The position numbers were made by a program, and so were the translations under genes. Positions 43,830 to 54,010 of a DNA stretch of 64,000 bases are shown here, piece by piece. Position 1 is the stretch's first letter. Every line of letters begins with the position of its first letter. The DNA comes from Coptis chinensis (Eukaryota; Streptophyta; Magnoliopsida; Ranunculales; Ranunculaceae). The stretch covers positions 17,953,501 through 18,017,500 of the forward strand of contig CM027382.1 of assembly GCA_015680905.1 (NCBI GenBank), read 5' to 3'. Below the pieces are notes generated by a model. It was not told where the DNA came from and did no database searches. It saw nothing but the letters and a program-made list of their open reading frames with translations.

Positions 43830-44779
43830 ACTTTGTCGACGGCCCGTTGCTCCCACATGTTGGGATTAGTCTTGAAGATCTGATGTTAAAAGACTCACAT
43901 TCGTCTTGAGGATTTGACGTTAAAAGACTCACATGTATATACTCGTGTCTTTTATTTTTCCCTTTGCACTAAGCTTTGTGCACAAAGATAGTCGTGATGT
44001 GCAACATCGGATGTTCCCTCATTCGCAAGGGCAATGGATTTCACCAGGCCAACCCCGAATAGTTTTCTATTTGATGGCAGTTCGGGGCTGTTTGAGGCTA
44101 TACCATATGTACTAAGGGTAATATTATTATTAGACCATTGCACATTGATCAGGGATGGTACCGTCCTAAACCCTAGGCCCCCAAAATATAAAGATTAAGC
44201 CACAGTCTGGCTGGATTGGGTTCACCGCAGAGCCGACATGACAGTTGCTTGATTTTACTATATTGGTTTTCTTCTTGAAGTCCGGTGTTGTTGACAAGTT
44301 CATCTCCCCTTTTACATTTGTAAAAATAAAAAAATAAAATAAAAACAGGTTGAATGTGCCTTCTTCATATTCTATTGGATGACATTTTTAATGATGATCA
44401 TTTTGGCATCTCATTCGTTTAATTTGGAGTTGAAACGAATCGAGATTCTACATTTGAAATTTCAGGACATTTCAGGACATAATGGGAATTTCCATAATTT
44501 ACTTGGGCTTGGGCCAAAATTTTGTACCCGACCCAAATCACGTGTCCAGCCACAAAACCCATCACGTGGGACGACCCACGCATCAGCCTCTCCCATTTCG
44601 TCCTCCCTAAATTCTGAATCTCGTTCCCAAAGAAAATCCCCGCGAATGTGGTACTGCTGGTCTAAAATTGACTCGCGCACGCGGTATCTTCTTCACCAAT
44701 TGCAAACCTGTTTATACAGCTCCGTCCTCTCACTTCACTCAACCCATATACACTCTCAAAAAATCGATTCGAGCACTCT
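43830..44779 (+). other. G3 noncoding region before the accessory ORF
   Basis: It holds a tandem pair of GACGTTAAAAGACTCA-type motifs (43862-43932), a CCCTTTGCAC...GTGCACAAAG inverted repeat (about 43960-43987), an AGCCGACATGACAGTTG block (44231) shared with G2 and G5, and an A-rich tract (44326-44350). The ORF at 44379-44804 has no family signal. Confidence 0.6.
43862..43932 (+). repeat. Tandem pair of GAYGTTAAAAGACTCAC motifs in G3
   Basis: GTCTTGA(A/G)GAT(C/T)TGA(T/C)GTTAAAAGACTCACAT occurs twice in a row. G5 has the same pair at 63245-63310. Confidence 0.8.
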
Positions 44780-45840
44780 ATGGCCGAAAATTGAGGAATC
44801 ATAGTCAAGAGAAACTTTAAAAATCTCTATGATTCCAGCATATTTCATCCCTTTTTCGATGGTGAAATTGAAAATAGGGAGTGGGAGTATCTCTTACACA
44901 AAGTGCCGACTCATTACTCCAAAGATTTGGTGTTAAAATTTTACAACAATGGTGGTTTTCGGGGAAATGACTTTTGGATTACGGCGGATGGGATGGAACG
45001 TGAACTCACGTTGGAGTTGTTGTCGATTATAACGGATATTCCGATTAACTCCAATAGTCCAACACTGCTAATATCGGAGTATCCGAATACAATGGAGTTT
45101 ATGTTTGACATGCTTCTCGAGGGAGAATACAATGATAGCTCGAGATGCGTGTACCAACATTCCCTCCAACATAACAGACAATGGCTAGCCTACAACATCA
45201 TCGGTACATCAAAGACGTTTGACGTCAACAAGACGTTCTTGCATCTGTTGTGGATCCTTCGGGAGAATAAGGAAACTTTTTGCATGCATGGTCCATTTCC
45301 TTGGCCATGTCCTTACGACTACTTCTGACAGGTCAGCTCCTCTTGTTGTACTTGTTACATAGATTATGATTAATTTAGGGTTCCAGTCCGCTAGGCCATT
45401 AATTCAAACAAGGTCTTTCAAAAAAATTGCAATTTTCGAGAATTGTGTCATGGATCACTGGGAACCTAGTGCAACAGATGATATTGAGCGTGATAATGTG
45501 ACTCCTCCTCTTCCTTCACCGCCCAACTATTTTAATGAGGATACCATGTGCCGAATCAGCACTCCCATGGAAGCCTTGAGACTAATGAACACTGGTATGT
45601 GCAACATGTTTCTTCGCCCTAGGAAGAGATGTGTACTTCCATGAGTGAATTTCAGCAGGAGATGTGTAATCGTCAGGGGCGTTTTCAGCGCATGATGCTG
45701 GCTAATCAGTAGCAATTTCAGGACTGAATAATTTAGTCCTTAGGCAACAGACATGACCAGTCAGCTCACTCAGGAGTTCGCAATACTCATCGTCGTCGAA
45801 ACCCTGGTTCTTCATCAGCTAACCCTGAGGACTCACAGTA
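44780..45840 (+). pseudogene. G3 accessory ORF (env-position), broken
   Basis: ATG at 44780 is followed by a TGA four codons later; the same phase then stays open to 45328: FFDGEIENREWEYLLHKVPT, YSKDLVLKFYNNGGFRGNDF, WITADGMERELTLELLSIIT, then LQHNRQWLAYNIIGTSKTF and LHLLWILRENKETFC. After a frame change, 45420-45650 gives NYFNEDTMCRISTPMEALRL, and 45640-45840 a Gln-rich helix and a basic HRRRNP tail. The G2 and G4 accessory ORFs have the same order of blocks. It may belong to the domain family often labelled putative plant transposon protein; its role is unknown. No signal peptide is visible. Confidence 0.65.
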
Positions 45841-46158
45841 GCAGCTTGTTTCTCTTAGTCTAAAATACCTCTATCATTTCTTTCCTTTATGTATTGCAAT
45901 TTATTTTTCTAAGTAATGTAAAACGGTCTATTAATTAATTTCTCATAATTTTGTATTTTCAGACGGATTAAATGAGAAATTATTTACGTTAAGAAATTAT
46001 TGTATTCATCATATAAAGATATTAGTTATTCCTTTATGCGTTGGACCTACTCTTTAGGCCCAACGGACTGATTTAAATAGTGACCCATCACTTTGATTCA
46101 CTAGGCCCAACGGTTAGAAATCAAACAGTCAGATATCCAAAAATGGTCATATTTTCGA
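45841..46158 (+). other. Noncoding sequence after the G3 accessory ORF
   Basis: AT-rich, no gene. It contains two TAGGCCCAACGG repeats (46056 and 46103). I see no polypurine tract or LTR, so the G3 3' end is not found here. Confidence 0.5.
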
Positions 46159-46166
46159 CTATAAAA
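46159..46166 (+). promoter_or_regulatory. Internal TATA-like box
   Basis: CTATAAAA lies 87 bp before the ATG at 46253, with a C/T-rich leader between. Equivalent CTATAAA boxes precede the accessory ORF starts at 47027 and 53764 (minus). Confidence 0.5.
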
Positions 46167-46252
46167 TCCGCCACTTCTCATCCAACTTCACTCATTCCAT
46201 TCTCTTACTCTCCATAACTTAATCTTCATATATTTTCATCTTCTTCAACGTA

Positions 46253-46363
46253 ATGGATCCGATCGAGAAATTAAACAAGGAGCAACATGATGGGGCATTC
46301 ACAGTCGCACTGATAGCAGTATTTATCGTTGTGATACTGTTAATCATGCATAACATCCTTTAG
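46253..46363 (+). CDS. Possible 36-residue membrane microprotein
   Basis: ATG at 46253 opens MDPIEKLNKEQHDGAF, followed by a hydrophobic stretch (TVALIAVFIVVILLIM, residues 17-32) and a short end HNIL. It has one likely membrane segment with a charged N-terminal side. The TATA-like box and pyrimidine-rich leader upstream resemble those of the accessory ORFs, whose start is also ATGGATC. It could be a real small gene, the stump of a longer ORF, or chance. I do not recognise it. Confidence 0.35.
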   Translation: MDPIEKLNKEQHDGAFTVALIAVFIVVILLIMHNIL

Positions 46364-46953
46364 AATATCTAGATTTATGTAACCTACATCTCTCTTTCCC
46401 TTTGTCGTTTTGTATATTACTATGGTATGTTAAATAATTCTCAAATCATTTGTACGGGTTACATATTAAATGGAGAAGTCCCCTATTTAATATTTGTGTG
46501 TATTAATCGTATTTTCACTTTATCATAAACATAAAAAAATAAAAAAATAAATTATCAAATCCATAACAAAGAAGAAAAATTAATAACTCACGAAAATAAT
46601 TCAATCTAAACTCATTGTGTTCATGGAAGATCGTGCACGTTATACGGTACACCTAAACAATTGTCGGCACACCTCGATAATTCTATCCAGCTTCCTCTAT
46701 TGAGGTATGATCATCAATTCTAAAATTACGTGTAGGTCTAATTGCCCTGTGAAACCTTCCTCCATACTTTCTATCATTTTAATACCTCATTAATTGCTTT
46801 TGGACATCTGATATGAAAAGACAGACTATGGATACCCATAGTTGTTGTACATAATTGTGTGTACTAACACCACATGGTTCACTTGTGTTTTCACATATTA
46901 ATTCTGGATCTAACTGCACTTGGCATCCTGATTCATACAAGATCATATATTAG
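46364..46953 (+). other. AT-rich sequence without a gene
   Basis: I see no coding or repeat feature, except that the end (from about 46800) begins to match the flank upstream of the G4 accessory ORF start. The frame at 46874-47026 is upstream leader read as protein. Confidence 0.5.
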
Positions 46954-46960
46954 CTATAAA
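46954..46960 (+). promoter_or_regulatory. TATA-like box upstream of accessory ORF
   Basis: GCTATAAATC 67-73 bp before the ATG at 47027; the G4 copy has GGCTATAAATC 63-69 bp before its ATG. Confidence 0.5.
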
Positions 46961-47026
46961 TCTATTTGTTTCAGCCATTTTCATTTCACGGATTCTCCAC
47001 TACCCCTCCATCACTTACACTTTCAA

Positions 47027-47580
47027 ATGGATCAACCAAGAAAGATAGTGGCCGAAAAAGAATACCTGAAACTTTTTGATGATGGCCGATTTTCTCTTTA
47101 TTTTGACACAAAAATTGTACGTCGAGGATGGTTGCCTCTTCTATATCATTCAGCAGCTGATTATTCCAGAGAATTGGTTTTGATGTTCTATCAATCTAGC
47201 GGACCTGAAAATGGAAAATTCTATTTCAATGCCTATAGACAACGATTTGAATTGACTAGGGGAATTATCTCCGACATACTTCAAATTCCAATGAATACAC
47301 AGGAGTTCCACCTTCCAGAGTCAACATTTGATTCCATCAAAACTTTATTATGTGCCACCATATCTCGTGGTGAAGTCGGAAATAGACATCATATTGTTCT
47401 GCAACGCTCTTTGAAACAGAATCAACGAGTTGTGCTCCACTGGTTGGGACATAATGTGGTTGGTACATCACACCAATCTGAAGGGACAAAACCTCAACTC
47501 CACGTACTCTGGATTATACAGAATCAAAGGGATGATTTTTGCATAATCCAACACCTTTGGAACGCGATCACCAGGAAAAC
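47027..47580 (+). pseudogene. Accessory ORF fragment, plus strand, cut at 47580
   Basis: From ATG at 47027: MDQPRKIVAEKEYLKLFDDG, WLPLLYHSAADYSRELVLMF, FYFNAYRQRFELTRGIISDI, then LQRSLKQNQRVVLHWLGHNV and LHVLWIIQNQRDDFCIIQHL. It is open for about 185 codons and closely matches G4 ORF A on the other strand (53764 downwards), which shares MDQPRKI, YHSAA, LVLMFYQ and GHNVVG. The match ends exactly where TAAGGGTGTGTTTG begins (47581). It may belong to G3 or to another partly deleted element. Of the accessory ORF copies this is the cleanest N-terminal half. Confidence 0.7.
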
Positions 47581-47583
47581 TAA

Positions 47584-48213
47584 GGGTGTGTTTGTTAACT
47601 GGCAAACTTCTAGTAGGAAAATATAAGATTTGCCAGTATTTTCCCACTATAGATTTGCTAGGCAAATCTCTAGTGGGAAAATTTCAGTTTGCTAGTATTT
47701 GTTTGCAAAAATTTATAGTGGGAAAATATAAGATTTGTCAACTTTGCCAGTGTTTGTTTACATGGTTTTTCTCCAATGGCAAATGATATTTCAACTTTTT
47801 AGAGATAGTTTTTTTATGTTTTCAAACTCAATGAAGTATAACAAAAAATAAAATTAAAGACAAATTAAAACAATACAACTCAACTTTAATAGTATCCATA
47901 AGATGTCTTCTCAAATAACCATAAAATAAAGTGAAAGTGCAATGAACCATAACAACTATTATTATCCGAAGACATATAAAATGTCATTGTGCCTTGGAAA
48001 AATTCTATTTTTGTACTTTCCCATACTCAGATTCTGTGATATTGCTTGATCCTAAACATCGTTGTTAGCTATGATTTTCTGTTCTTCAGAACTCCATTCA
48101 AACCCCTCTTGCATAGTTACATTAGCAATATTGCATGCTATCCATCGTAAGGTCTTCATTCGTTGAGTTACATGTTTAATAGTCAAGTCGATACCAAATA
48201 TAAATGTGTTTTG
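47584..48213 (-). mobile_element. Harbinger-like fragment with Myb/SANT coding remnant
   Basis: GGGTGTGTTTG follows a TAA at 47581-47583, the usual target and terminal pattern of PIF/Harbinger elements, and interrupts the accessory ORF. On the minus strand about 48213-47962 reads with one stop (TAG, where Trp is expected): LTIKHVTQRMKTLRWIACNI, GFEWSSEEQKIIANNDV, then MGKYKNRIFPRHNDILYVFG. This resembles the plant Myb/SANT-like DNA-binding proteins that Harbinger elements encode next to their transposase. 47584-47830 holds short repeats with GATTTGCCAGT and AGTGGGAAAATT. No right terminal repeat is seen, so the element is truncated. Confidence 0.55.
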
Positions 48214-49672
48214 GAGTGTTTCATGATATTAGCTTTTCCTTACGTTAGAGATTAGAATCTCTAATTTGGTACAAAAGCAACTCAAAGTTCCTTACTCACG
48301 ATTTTCGTTTTCGTAGAGCTAAAGTAAAGATTCGAACCAACCTAAAGTCTAGGACAACTACAAATTGTTTGTTACTTTTAGGGAACTAATGAGTAAGGTT
48401 ATATTACTAATGCTAGGTTTCTTTCCTACACAACATTAAGAAAAACATTAAAGTTTGAAATCATGCACTTAATACAAAAGACAAATTACTAAAGAAAGAA
48501 AAGTGGAGAGCTAATCCTCCTCATGTGAAACTAACATTTAGTTGTTGATTTGAAAAGGTTTATTGATTCTTCCTAGACTCATAGACAAGCCCCTAATGGA
48601 AGAAAACTTGATCCCTAGCATGCATGACTCACTTAAGAGCTCATACATGCTAGCAAGTGGAACCAAGCAATGACTTATCTCTAAGCTCATTGCTTTGATT
48701 CCTAACTAGACACTACACCAACTATCATTTTGGGATAGAATGTAGAGCTAGTTGTTCTTCCTAACAACCTACCAAACCAACAACAATTGTTTTTCCCTCA
48801 CACGAGTTGGATTAACTCCCCAAAAGGGAAGTTAGCTCATGATCCTTGGGACAAGGAAATTACAACTAGAAAAACAAAAAGAGAGAGAAAAAGGAAGAAG
48901 ATAAACAATCAAACTCACTTCTTTTTATTTTCTAGAAGAAAACAAATGTTTCCTCCATTAAAACTATTACAAGCTTCTTACCAACACTAAAAACTAAACT
49001 TATGATTTTTTTCACTAAGGAACTAAAATAATGCCATGTAAGGAAAATAAGTCAAGGGAGTAAATGGAGTGTCCCCCACCCTTGTCTAATTTCTTCTCCA
49101 TTTAAGAGAAATCTCATTTCCTCCCACGTGAATCATCAAACCACATTAATTCATTTTTATCCACCACATTAAAACAAAGTGACACCTTGCCTTTTTTTTT
49201 TTCACTATTAACACCTAATCTAATTTATTACATGCAAGGTGTCAACTTTGCACCAATAATTTGTTATTTTTGTCTTGACATGCTCCATGATTGATGACTC
49301 ATCCAATCTTGTGGCCCCGTATAGTGGGTCCATATGCAGTCCAATGGCGGTCCGGTATTTGGGCAGTTTTACAACTTCCCGCCTATGCGTAGAGTTCATC
49401 GCCCTGATTGTCTGAGCAGCTCTCTTGTCGCATTCGGAGTCCTGGTTTGAGAGGTAGGAGCTTTGGAAGTTTGATGTTTCTGTGCAGATTTGGAAGAATT
49501 CATATATACGCCGTTCCTCGTGCTTTATCGCGAGGTTTAACCAATATTTCCATGTTTATCGCAAATACCGCAAAAGTATGAAAACATATTTATTTCATGA
49601 TTATTAAACACATAATTAACCAAATTTATATGTCTCAATGGGGTTTCATAATACACTTTTGGGTGCTTATCA
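48214..49672 (-). repeat. G4 3' LTR
   Basis: On the minus strand it begins TGATAAGCACCCAAAAGTG at 49672. It aligns with the G3 LTR, for example GACTCCGAATGCGACAAG (about 49425) with 23094, and GGTTCGAATC (about 48335) with 24339. Its 3' end is not clear; it meets the Harbinger-like fragment near 48.2 kb. Confidence 0.75.
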
Positions 49673-49685
49673 CACTACCCCAAAC
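49673..49685 (-). other. G4 3' polypurine tract
   Basis: Minus-strand GTTTGGGGTAGTG directly before the LTR, preceded by CTTGAGGACAAGCAAAG as in G2. Confidence 0.8.
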
Positions 49686-49781
49686 AAACACTTTGCTTGT
49701 CCTCAAGCAAAGAAGAGACACTAAAATAGATAAGTGGCCAAAAATGTGTAGTCCTAACTAATTCTCGTTTCGCAGAGTGCG

Positions 49782-49802
49782 GTTGCATTGACCATATGCA
49801 AC
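49782..49802 (-). other. Conserved hairpin H of G4
   Basis: Minus-strand GTTGCAT, loop ATGGTCA, then ATGCAAC: a perfect 7-bp stem. G1 differs at two pairs, both changed on both sides. Confidence 0.7.
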
Positions 49803-49814
49803 AAGGCCTTAAAC

Positions 49815-49884
49815 TACTAGGAATTCCCTAGTGGATGAGTTATAGCCTCGTGAGAGTTTTCCAGAAAAGATACTCACAAACTTT
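49815..49884 (-). other. Segment X of G4
   Basis: Minus-strand GTTTGTGAGTATC to CACTAGGGAATTCCTAGT, in the same orientation relative to the element as in G2. Confidence 0.7.
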
Positions 49885-51170
49885 ATTTATACTACAACGA
49901 CTTCGATGTAAACTTCGTTTCCTAAATTAATCTCAGATATCCATACATCTCCTTAGCAGGGAACGAGGATTGATTTCTTTGAAACTCAAGTTAATATGTA
50001 TTCATTAATTAAAATATCTACATATGATTATTCATGCAGTGAACTTTTCATTGGAATGTACTAGCAAGGTTGTTTCTGGATCCTTTGGAGAGCATACCTA
50101 AATGGGTTTCTCACAGGTATGTGTTGAAACACAAATTCACTCAAAAATTTCCACTCGGGTTTTGTTAACTCCGATTAATGCGGTGGGCACACTTTTCCTT
50201 ACATCTCAATGACAATCGAGGAGCCGATGTCGATCAATCACGCCTACTACTTATTATCACACCACCCTACTCCTAATTGAGCTAGAGGTCTTTATTAGGT
50301 ATTGTGGGGCTTAGGTGGATAGTGTACAAGAAATGGAAATGGATAATCAAAATTTACAGTATGAGAGAATAGGGTCTTCATATATTTACACTAGAGAAAT
50401 CCTTGTTTTCTTTCCTTCTTCTAACCGAGTTTTATAACCTTGTTCTTAAGCCTCTAATGGATTTTTATTTTTATTATTATATTTTTTTTTTAAATGGCTT
50501 AAAAACATGATTCTATTTTTCTTTCTGAAGCAAGTAACCCGACTTTTATTTGGGACAAGTCTTTCTCTTTATTCTTTCCACATTTCATCCTATTTCTCAT
50601 ACTCATCACTTAGGTAGGTTCTTTTATTTGGTTTAATAAATGGGTAAGGAATTTTTGGTGAAAGTGAAAGGTTTGATGAACGATTCGATTAGGTGACTAG
50701 CGGTAAAATTTGTAACAGGTAAGAATTTTTAGCTATGTCGATCCAAAGAAGGCCTAAATTCTCGCCTAGGGTTGGTGGTGATTAAGTAAGTAGACGCGTG
50801 ATTTCTCTAATTGGAAAAACTACTCCTCTGTGTCATCACACACAAATCACTCATTGTCAAGGTTTTTGGTTAGATTCTCATAGGATTTATAGTTTAAGTA
50901 ACTAACCGTTGGTTCCAGAAACTTACTGCTATGTACAATCGATGATACTCAGTACATGAAAATTCATGAAAATATGTATAAACTATTGCATACGTATTAT
51001 CTAAAGTTTCTTAAAAATAAATCCTAATTCGGATACTAATGTGAGATTTCTAGACAATTTTCATCATTGAAAAGAAAACAAGACTTTTTCACTAAGTACA
51101 ATTATTAATATGAAAATAAAAACTATATACAGGCTACAAGGTGCCTAATTTTATTTTTTACAGGTTAAAA

Positions 51171-51204
51171 GCACCCCCAAACAGAATGATGCTTAGTCCT
51201 CGAA
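51171..51204 (-). other. G4 internal polypurine-like motif
   Basis: Minus-strand TCGAGGACTAAGCA, then GTTTGGGGGTGC, about 1.5 kb before the terminal tract. The leading block matches the one before the G1 terminal tract. Confidence 0.7.
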
Positions 51205-51438
51205 GTATCAATAATTAAAGAGAGAAAGTACCTGAGAACCGTGAGCAAAATTAGAACTAGATTGCTGGAACAGAAAGGTTGGAGAACATAATATATTATT
51301 CAGAAAGAACAAGAAAATGTTCAATAGCACACTAAACATAGCACACAAAATAAAAAACAATAGCATACGAAACATGAAAAACAATAGCACACCAAACATA
51401 AGGTTTAGCTAGATATATGTACAATGGAAAATTCAAGT

Positions 51439-52446
51439 TTACCATCCAGCAGGATGTGAAGGTCTGGCGTCCTCTTTAAGGAAATGCATTTCCTTAGCAT
51501 CGCGCCAATAGATAATAGTTTGCCAAATTTTGGCCCATTCTTTGTCTCCGGATTCCCTCAAATTGATCTTCATCTTTTCGTCCTTTAGGTAACATCGAAC
51601 ATGCCTCAAGTATCGAAGCGGACGCCTTCCATTGACGTAAAACCTCAATGGAGCTTTAATGATTACGTTTTTTGGGCACATGGAATCCACCTTGACCCAG
51701 TCATGAAAAGTAGCTGCAAACTGTGGGAAATGTGTCTTCATGATCCGGCAAGCGGTGACTGGTAAAAGTATATACTGATCCTGAAAAGTGCGAGCTCGTT
51801 TCAGGTTGGAGATAACACAACCTAAAATGTTAAATAATGCATGACCCTGAGCTAGTGCACTGAATACGACGCAAAGCAGCCTCATTGGCAGTAGAAAAAT
51901 GTCAATCTCCCATAATGTTCAAGAGTACAAATAACATTGCAGTCCCCATGTTCATGGTCATGCTTGCTAATGGAATGGTGATGTCGCGCCATGGCACATG
52001 GCCATCTCCTTCTCGTTTGATCTCAAGACCATCACCATAAGAGTCGCGAAACGCTTGCCACCGAAAAGGCGGTAAGAATTATGATAGATGCAATGCCAAG
52101 ATGCAGCAGGTTCGTGGTATGGAAGGTCCAAAGTTAGAGCAAGTTGTTGTTCAGAAAAGATATGAGGTGTGTCACCAACTCGGATTGTGAACACGTCTAA
52201 ATAGAAACCATGTGCATGGTTGAATGCTGGTGTGTCTTCCATATTAGCATAAAAGTATGCAGCCAAACTCGGAGAATAAGTTTGGTCAGGTTGAAGAATT
52301 AGGAAAGACCACCCAATGTTTGTGAGGTAATCATGGAAGATATGGCCATAGGCATTGGAATCCATCATAGACTGAAAGGATTGCTCAGGAATGAGTTTGG
52401 GAGGTACCATGGATGATAAAGATGCAATGTTTGATGAAGATGCCAT
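51439..52446 (-). pseudogene. G4 accessory ORF B
   Basis: ATG at 52446 opens MASSSNIASLSSMVPPK. The first frame runs to a stop at 51967: YLTNIGWSFLILQPDQTYSP, LAAYFYANMEDTPAF, then VFTIRVGDTPHIFSEQQLAL. A frame change leads to 51885-51439: FSALAQGHALFNILGCVISN, YILLPVTACRIMKTHFPQFA and YLRHVRCYLKDEKMK. The block order (residues ending in FYAN, a Val/Gly region, then a helical half) recalls the accessory ORF A family and the domain annotated in plants as putative transposon protein, so A and B may be distant paralogues. Function unknown. No other element in the window keeps a clear copy of B. Confidence 0.6.
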
Positions 52447-52682
52447 GGTGGATGAAGTAAAGAAATGGGTAACGATCTGTGGCAAACTGGATGGAAAAAT
52501 GAGTATGTAAGAAAATAGACCCTCCTGTAGCACATGTTAAAATTATATTAGTCACAACGGAAATGATGACAATCCTACTAAGCATTGCATACAAAAGAAA
52601 AAAAAAAAGATAAGACAAAATACATAGTACGACGGAAAAACGTAATAACATATATGATTATATACTTATTGACTTAGTAATA

Positions 52683-53764
52683 TCATGGATTCTTATGTTG
52701 ATCTTGGAGATGCATATTTTGCACCAGACTGTTTAGGTCTTCTATTTGTTGGCCGAGCTGCATCTGAATGTCCCCTTGGCTGGCAGAGAGTGTAGTTTGA
52801 TTCTCCATAAGGAGAGCGTGATTCTGTAAGGACTGAGAATGAATTCCCATTAGTTCCTCCTGTTCAACATCATGCATTGCTTGATGTTCTTGGAAATCCT
52901 TAAGAGTTGTAATGATGATATTTTGACGAGCGTGTAGTTCCCTCAAGCCCTGATGAAGAAGTTGAATGCCTTCCATAGGATTAAAAATATTAAACATGGC
53001 ATTTTCCTCAAAGACATGGTCAGGATTTAAGCTTGGGTCGTGCTGTTCATCTATCTTTGTATCAGGAGTCCAAAAACCAACAGAGTAGTTTGTTTGGAGT
53101 ACATTTATATGTGCTCTTTGAAGGGGTGTCTCTGGAGAAATTATTGGATAACCCTAACGCATCATAATTTGCATGACTAAAGTGGGTAGAGGTGCCGACC
53201 TTCTTGTTTTCTTGGTGATTACGCTCGGAGGTGTTGGATTAGACAAAAATCATCTCTTTTGAGTCCGCAAAATCCAAAGTAGGTGAAGTTGAGGCTTTGT
53301 GACTTCGATTGGTGTGACGCATACCTACCACATTGTGTCCCAAACCGATTGGAGCACAACACGTTGATTCTATTTCAAATAGCGTGGAAGAACAACGTGA
53401 TGATGTATATTTCGTCTTCGTCATGAGATACGGTAGCTCATAGTAAAGATTTGGTGGAATCAAATGATGACTCTTGAAAAAGGGACTCCTGGGTATTCAC
53501 TAGGATTTGAAGTATGTCGGAGAGCATGTCCTTAGTCAACTCCGATCGTCGTCCATAGGCATTGAAGTAGAATTTTCCATTTTCAGATCCGCTAAATTGG
53601 TAGAACATTAAAACCAAATCTCGAGAATAACCAGCTGCTGAATGATATAGAAGAGGCGTCCATCTGCGACGTATGATTTCAGTGTCAAAATAAGGAGAAA
53701 ACCGGCCATCTTCGAAAGTTTTCAGGTAGTCTTGTTCAGTCGTTATTTTTCTTGGTTGATCCAT
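52683..53764 (-). pseudogene. G4 accessory ORF A
   Basis: ATG at 53764 opens MDQPRKITTEQDYLKTFEDG, continuing with PLLYHSAAGYSRDLVLMFYQ and FYFNAYGRRSELTKDMLSDI to about 53440. Frame changes near 53455 and 53265 follow (GHNVVGMRHTN). 52997-52683 is the coiled-coil end: NPMEGIQLLHQGLRELHARQ, then LMENQTTLSASQGDIQMQLG. It parallels the G3 accessory ORF (MCRISTPMEALRL in the same place) and the plus-strand fragment at 47027. A globular N-terminal half and a Gln-rich coiled coil suggest oligomerisation. Not functional as it stands. Confidence 0.7.
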
Positions 53765-53826
53765 TGGTAGTATTACTGAGGGAAGGAGAGTGAAAATGTT
53801 TGAATAAGAATGGTTGAAAAAGAAGA

Positions 53827-53833
53827 GATTTAT
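53827..53833 (-). promoter_or_regulatory. TATA-like box upstream of ORF A
   Basis: Minus-strand GGCTATAAATC lies 63-69 bp before the ATG at 53764, followed by a C/T-rich leader. Confidence 0.5.
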
Positions 53834-54010
53834 AGCCAATCAATGAGTCTGTACTGATAAGCACCCAAAACTGTAATATTAAACCCCGAGAGACATAGCA
53901 TTTTGGTCGATTATGTGTTTAATAATCATGTAATAATTATATTTTTACATGACTTTTGCAGTTTCCGCAATTAAAATGAATATAGTGATAAAACATGCAT
54001 CAAGCATGAG

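Larger units (their letters stand above)
22783..46000 (+). mobile_element. G3: Athila-like element, 5' LTR split by T2
   Basis: The 5' LTR runs from TGATAAGCACCC at 22783 to 24897 and resumes after T2 at 36542, ending at about 36583. A degenerate primer site, a leader, gag, protease, RT, RNase H, integrase, the small ORF and the accessory ORF follow to about 45840. I find no 3' polypurine tract or LTR, so the 3' end is lost or rearranged around 46 kb; the end given is approximate. Excluding T2, about 11.6 kb of G3 are present. Confidence 0.8.
49673..51438 (-). other. G4 3' noncoding block
   Basis: In element order: internal polypurine-like motif (51171-51204), an A-rich stretch (about 50455-50530), segment X (49815-49884), hairpin H (49782-49802) and the 3' polypurine tract (49673-49685). 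Stretches align with G2 in the same order, for example GAATTTAGGCC near 50757 and 21222. No gene is seen. Confidence 0.75.
48214..53852 (-). mobile_element. G4: Athila-like element 3' half, minus strand
   Basis: Read from high to low coordinates: TATA-like box, accessory ORF A, accessory ORF B, a noncoding block with internal and terminal polypurine motifs, then the 3' LTR starting TGATAAGCACCC at 49672. The 5' half with gag-pol lies beyond the G5 insertion at 53853 and probably outside the window. The left boundary near 48.2 kb is uncertain. Confidence 0.75.

Noticed and set aside
46000..47000. A G3 3' LTR in this interval
   Set aside because: No polypurine tract and no TGATAAGC start on the plus strand was found between 45.8 and 47.6 kb.
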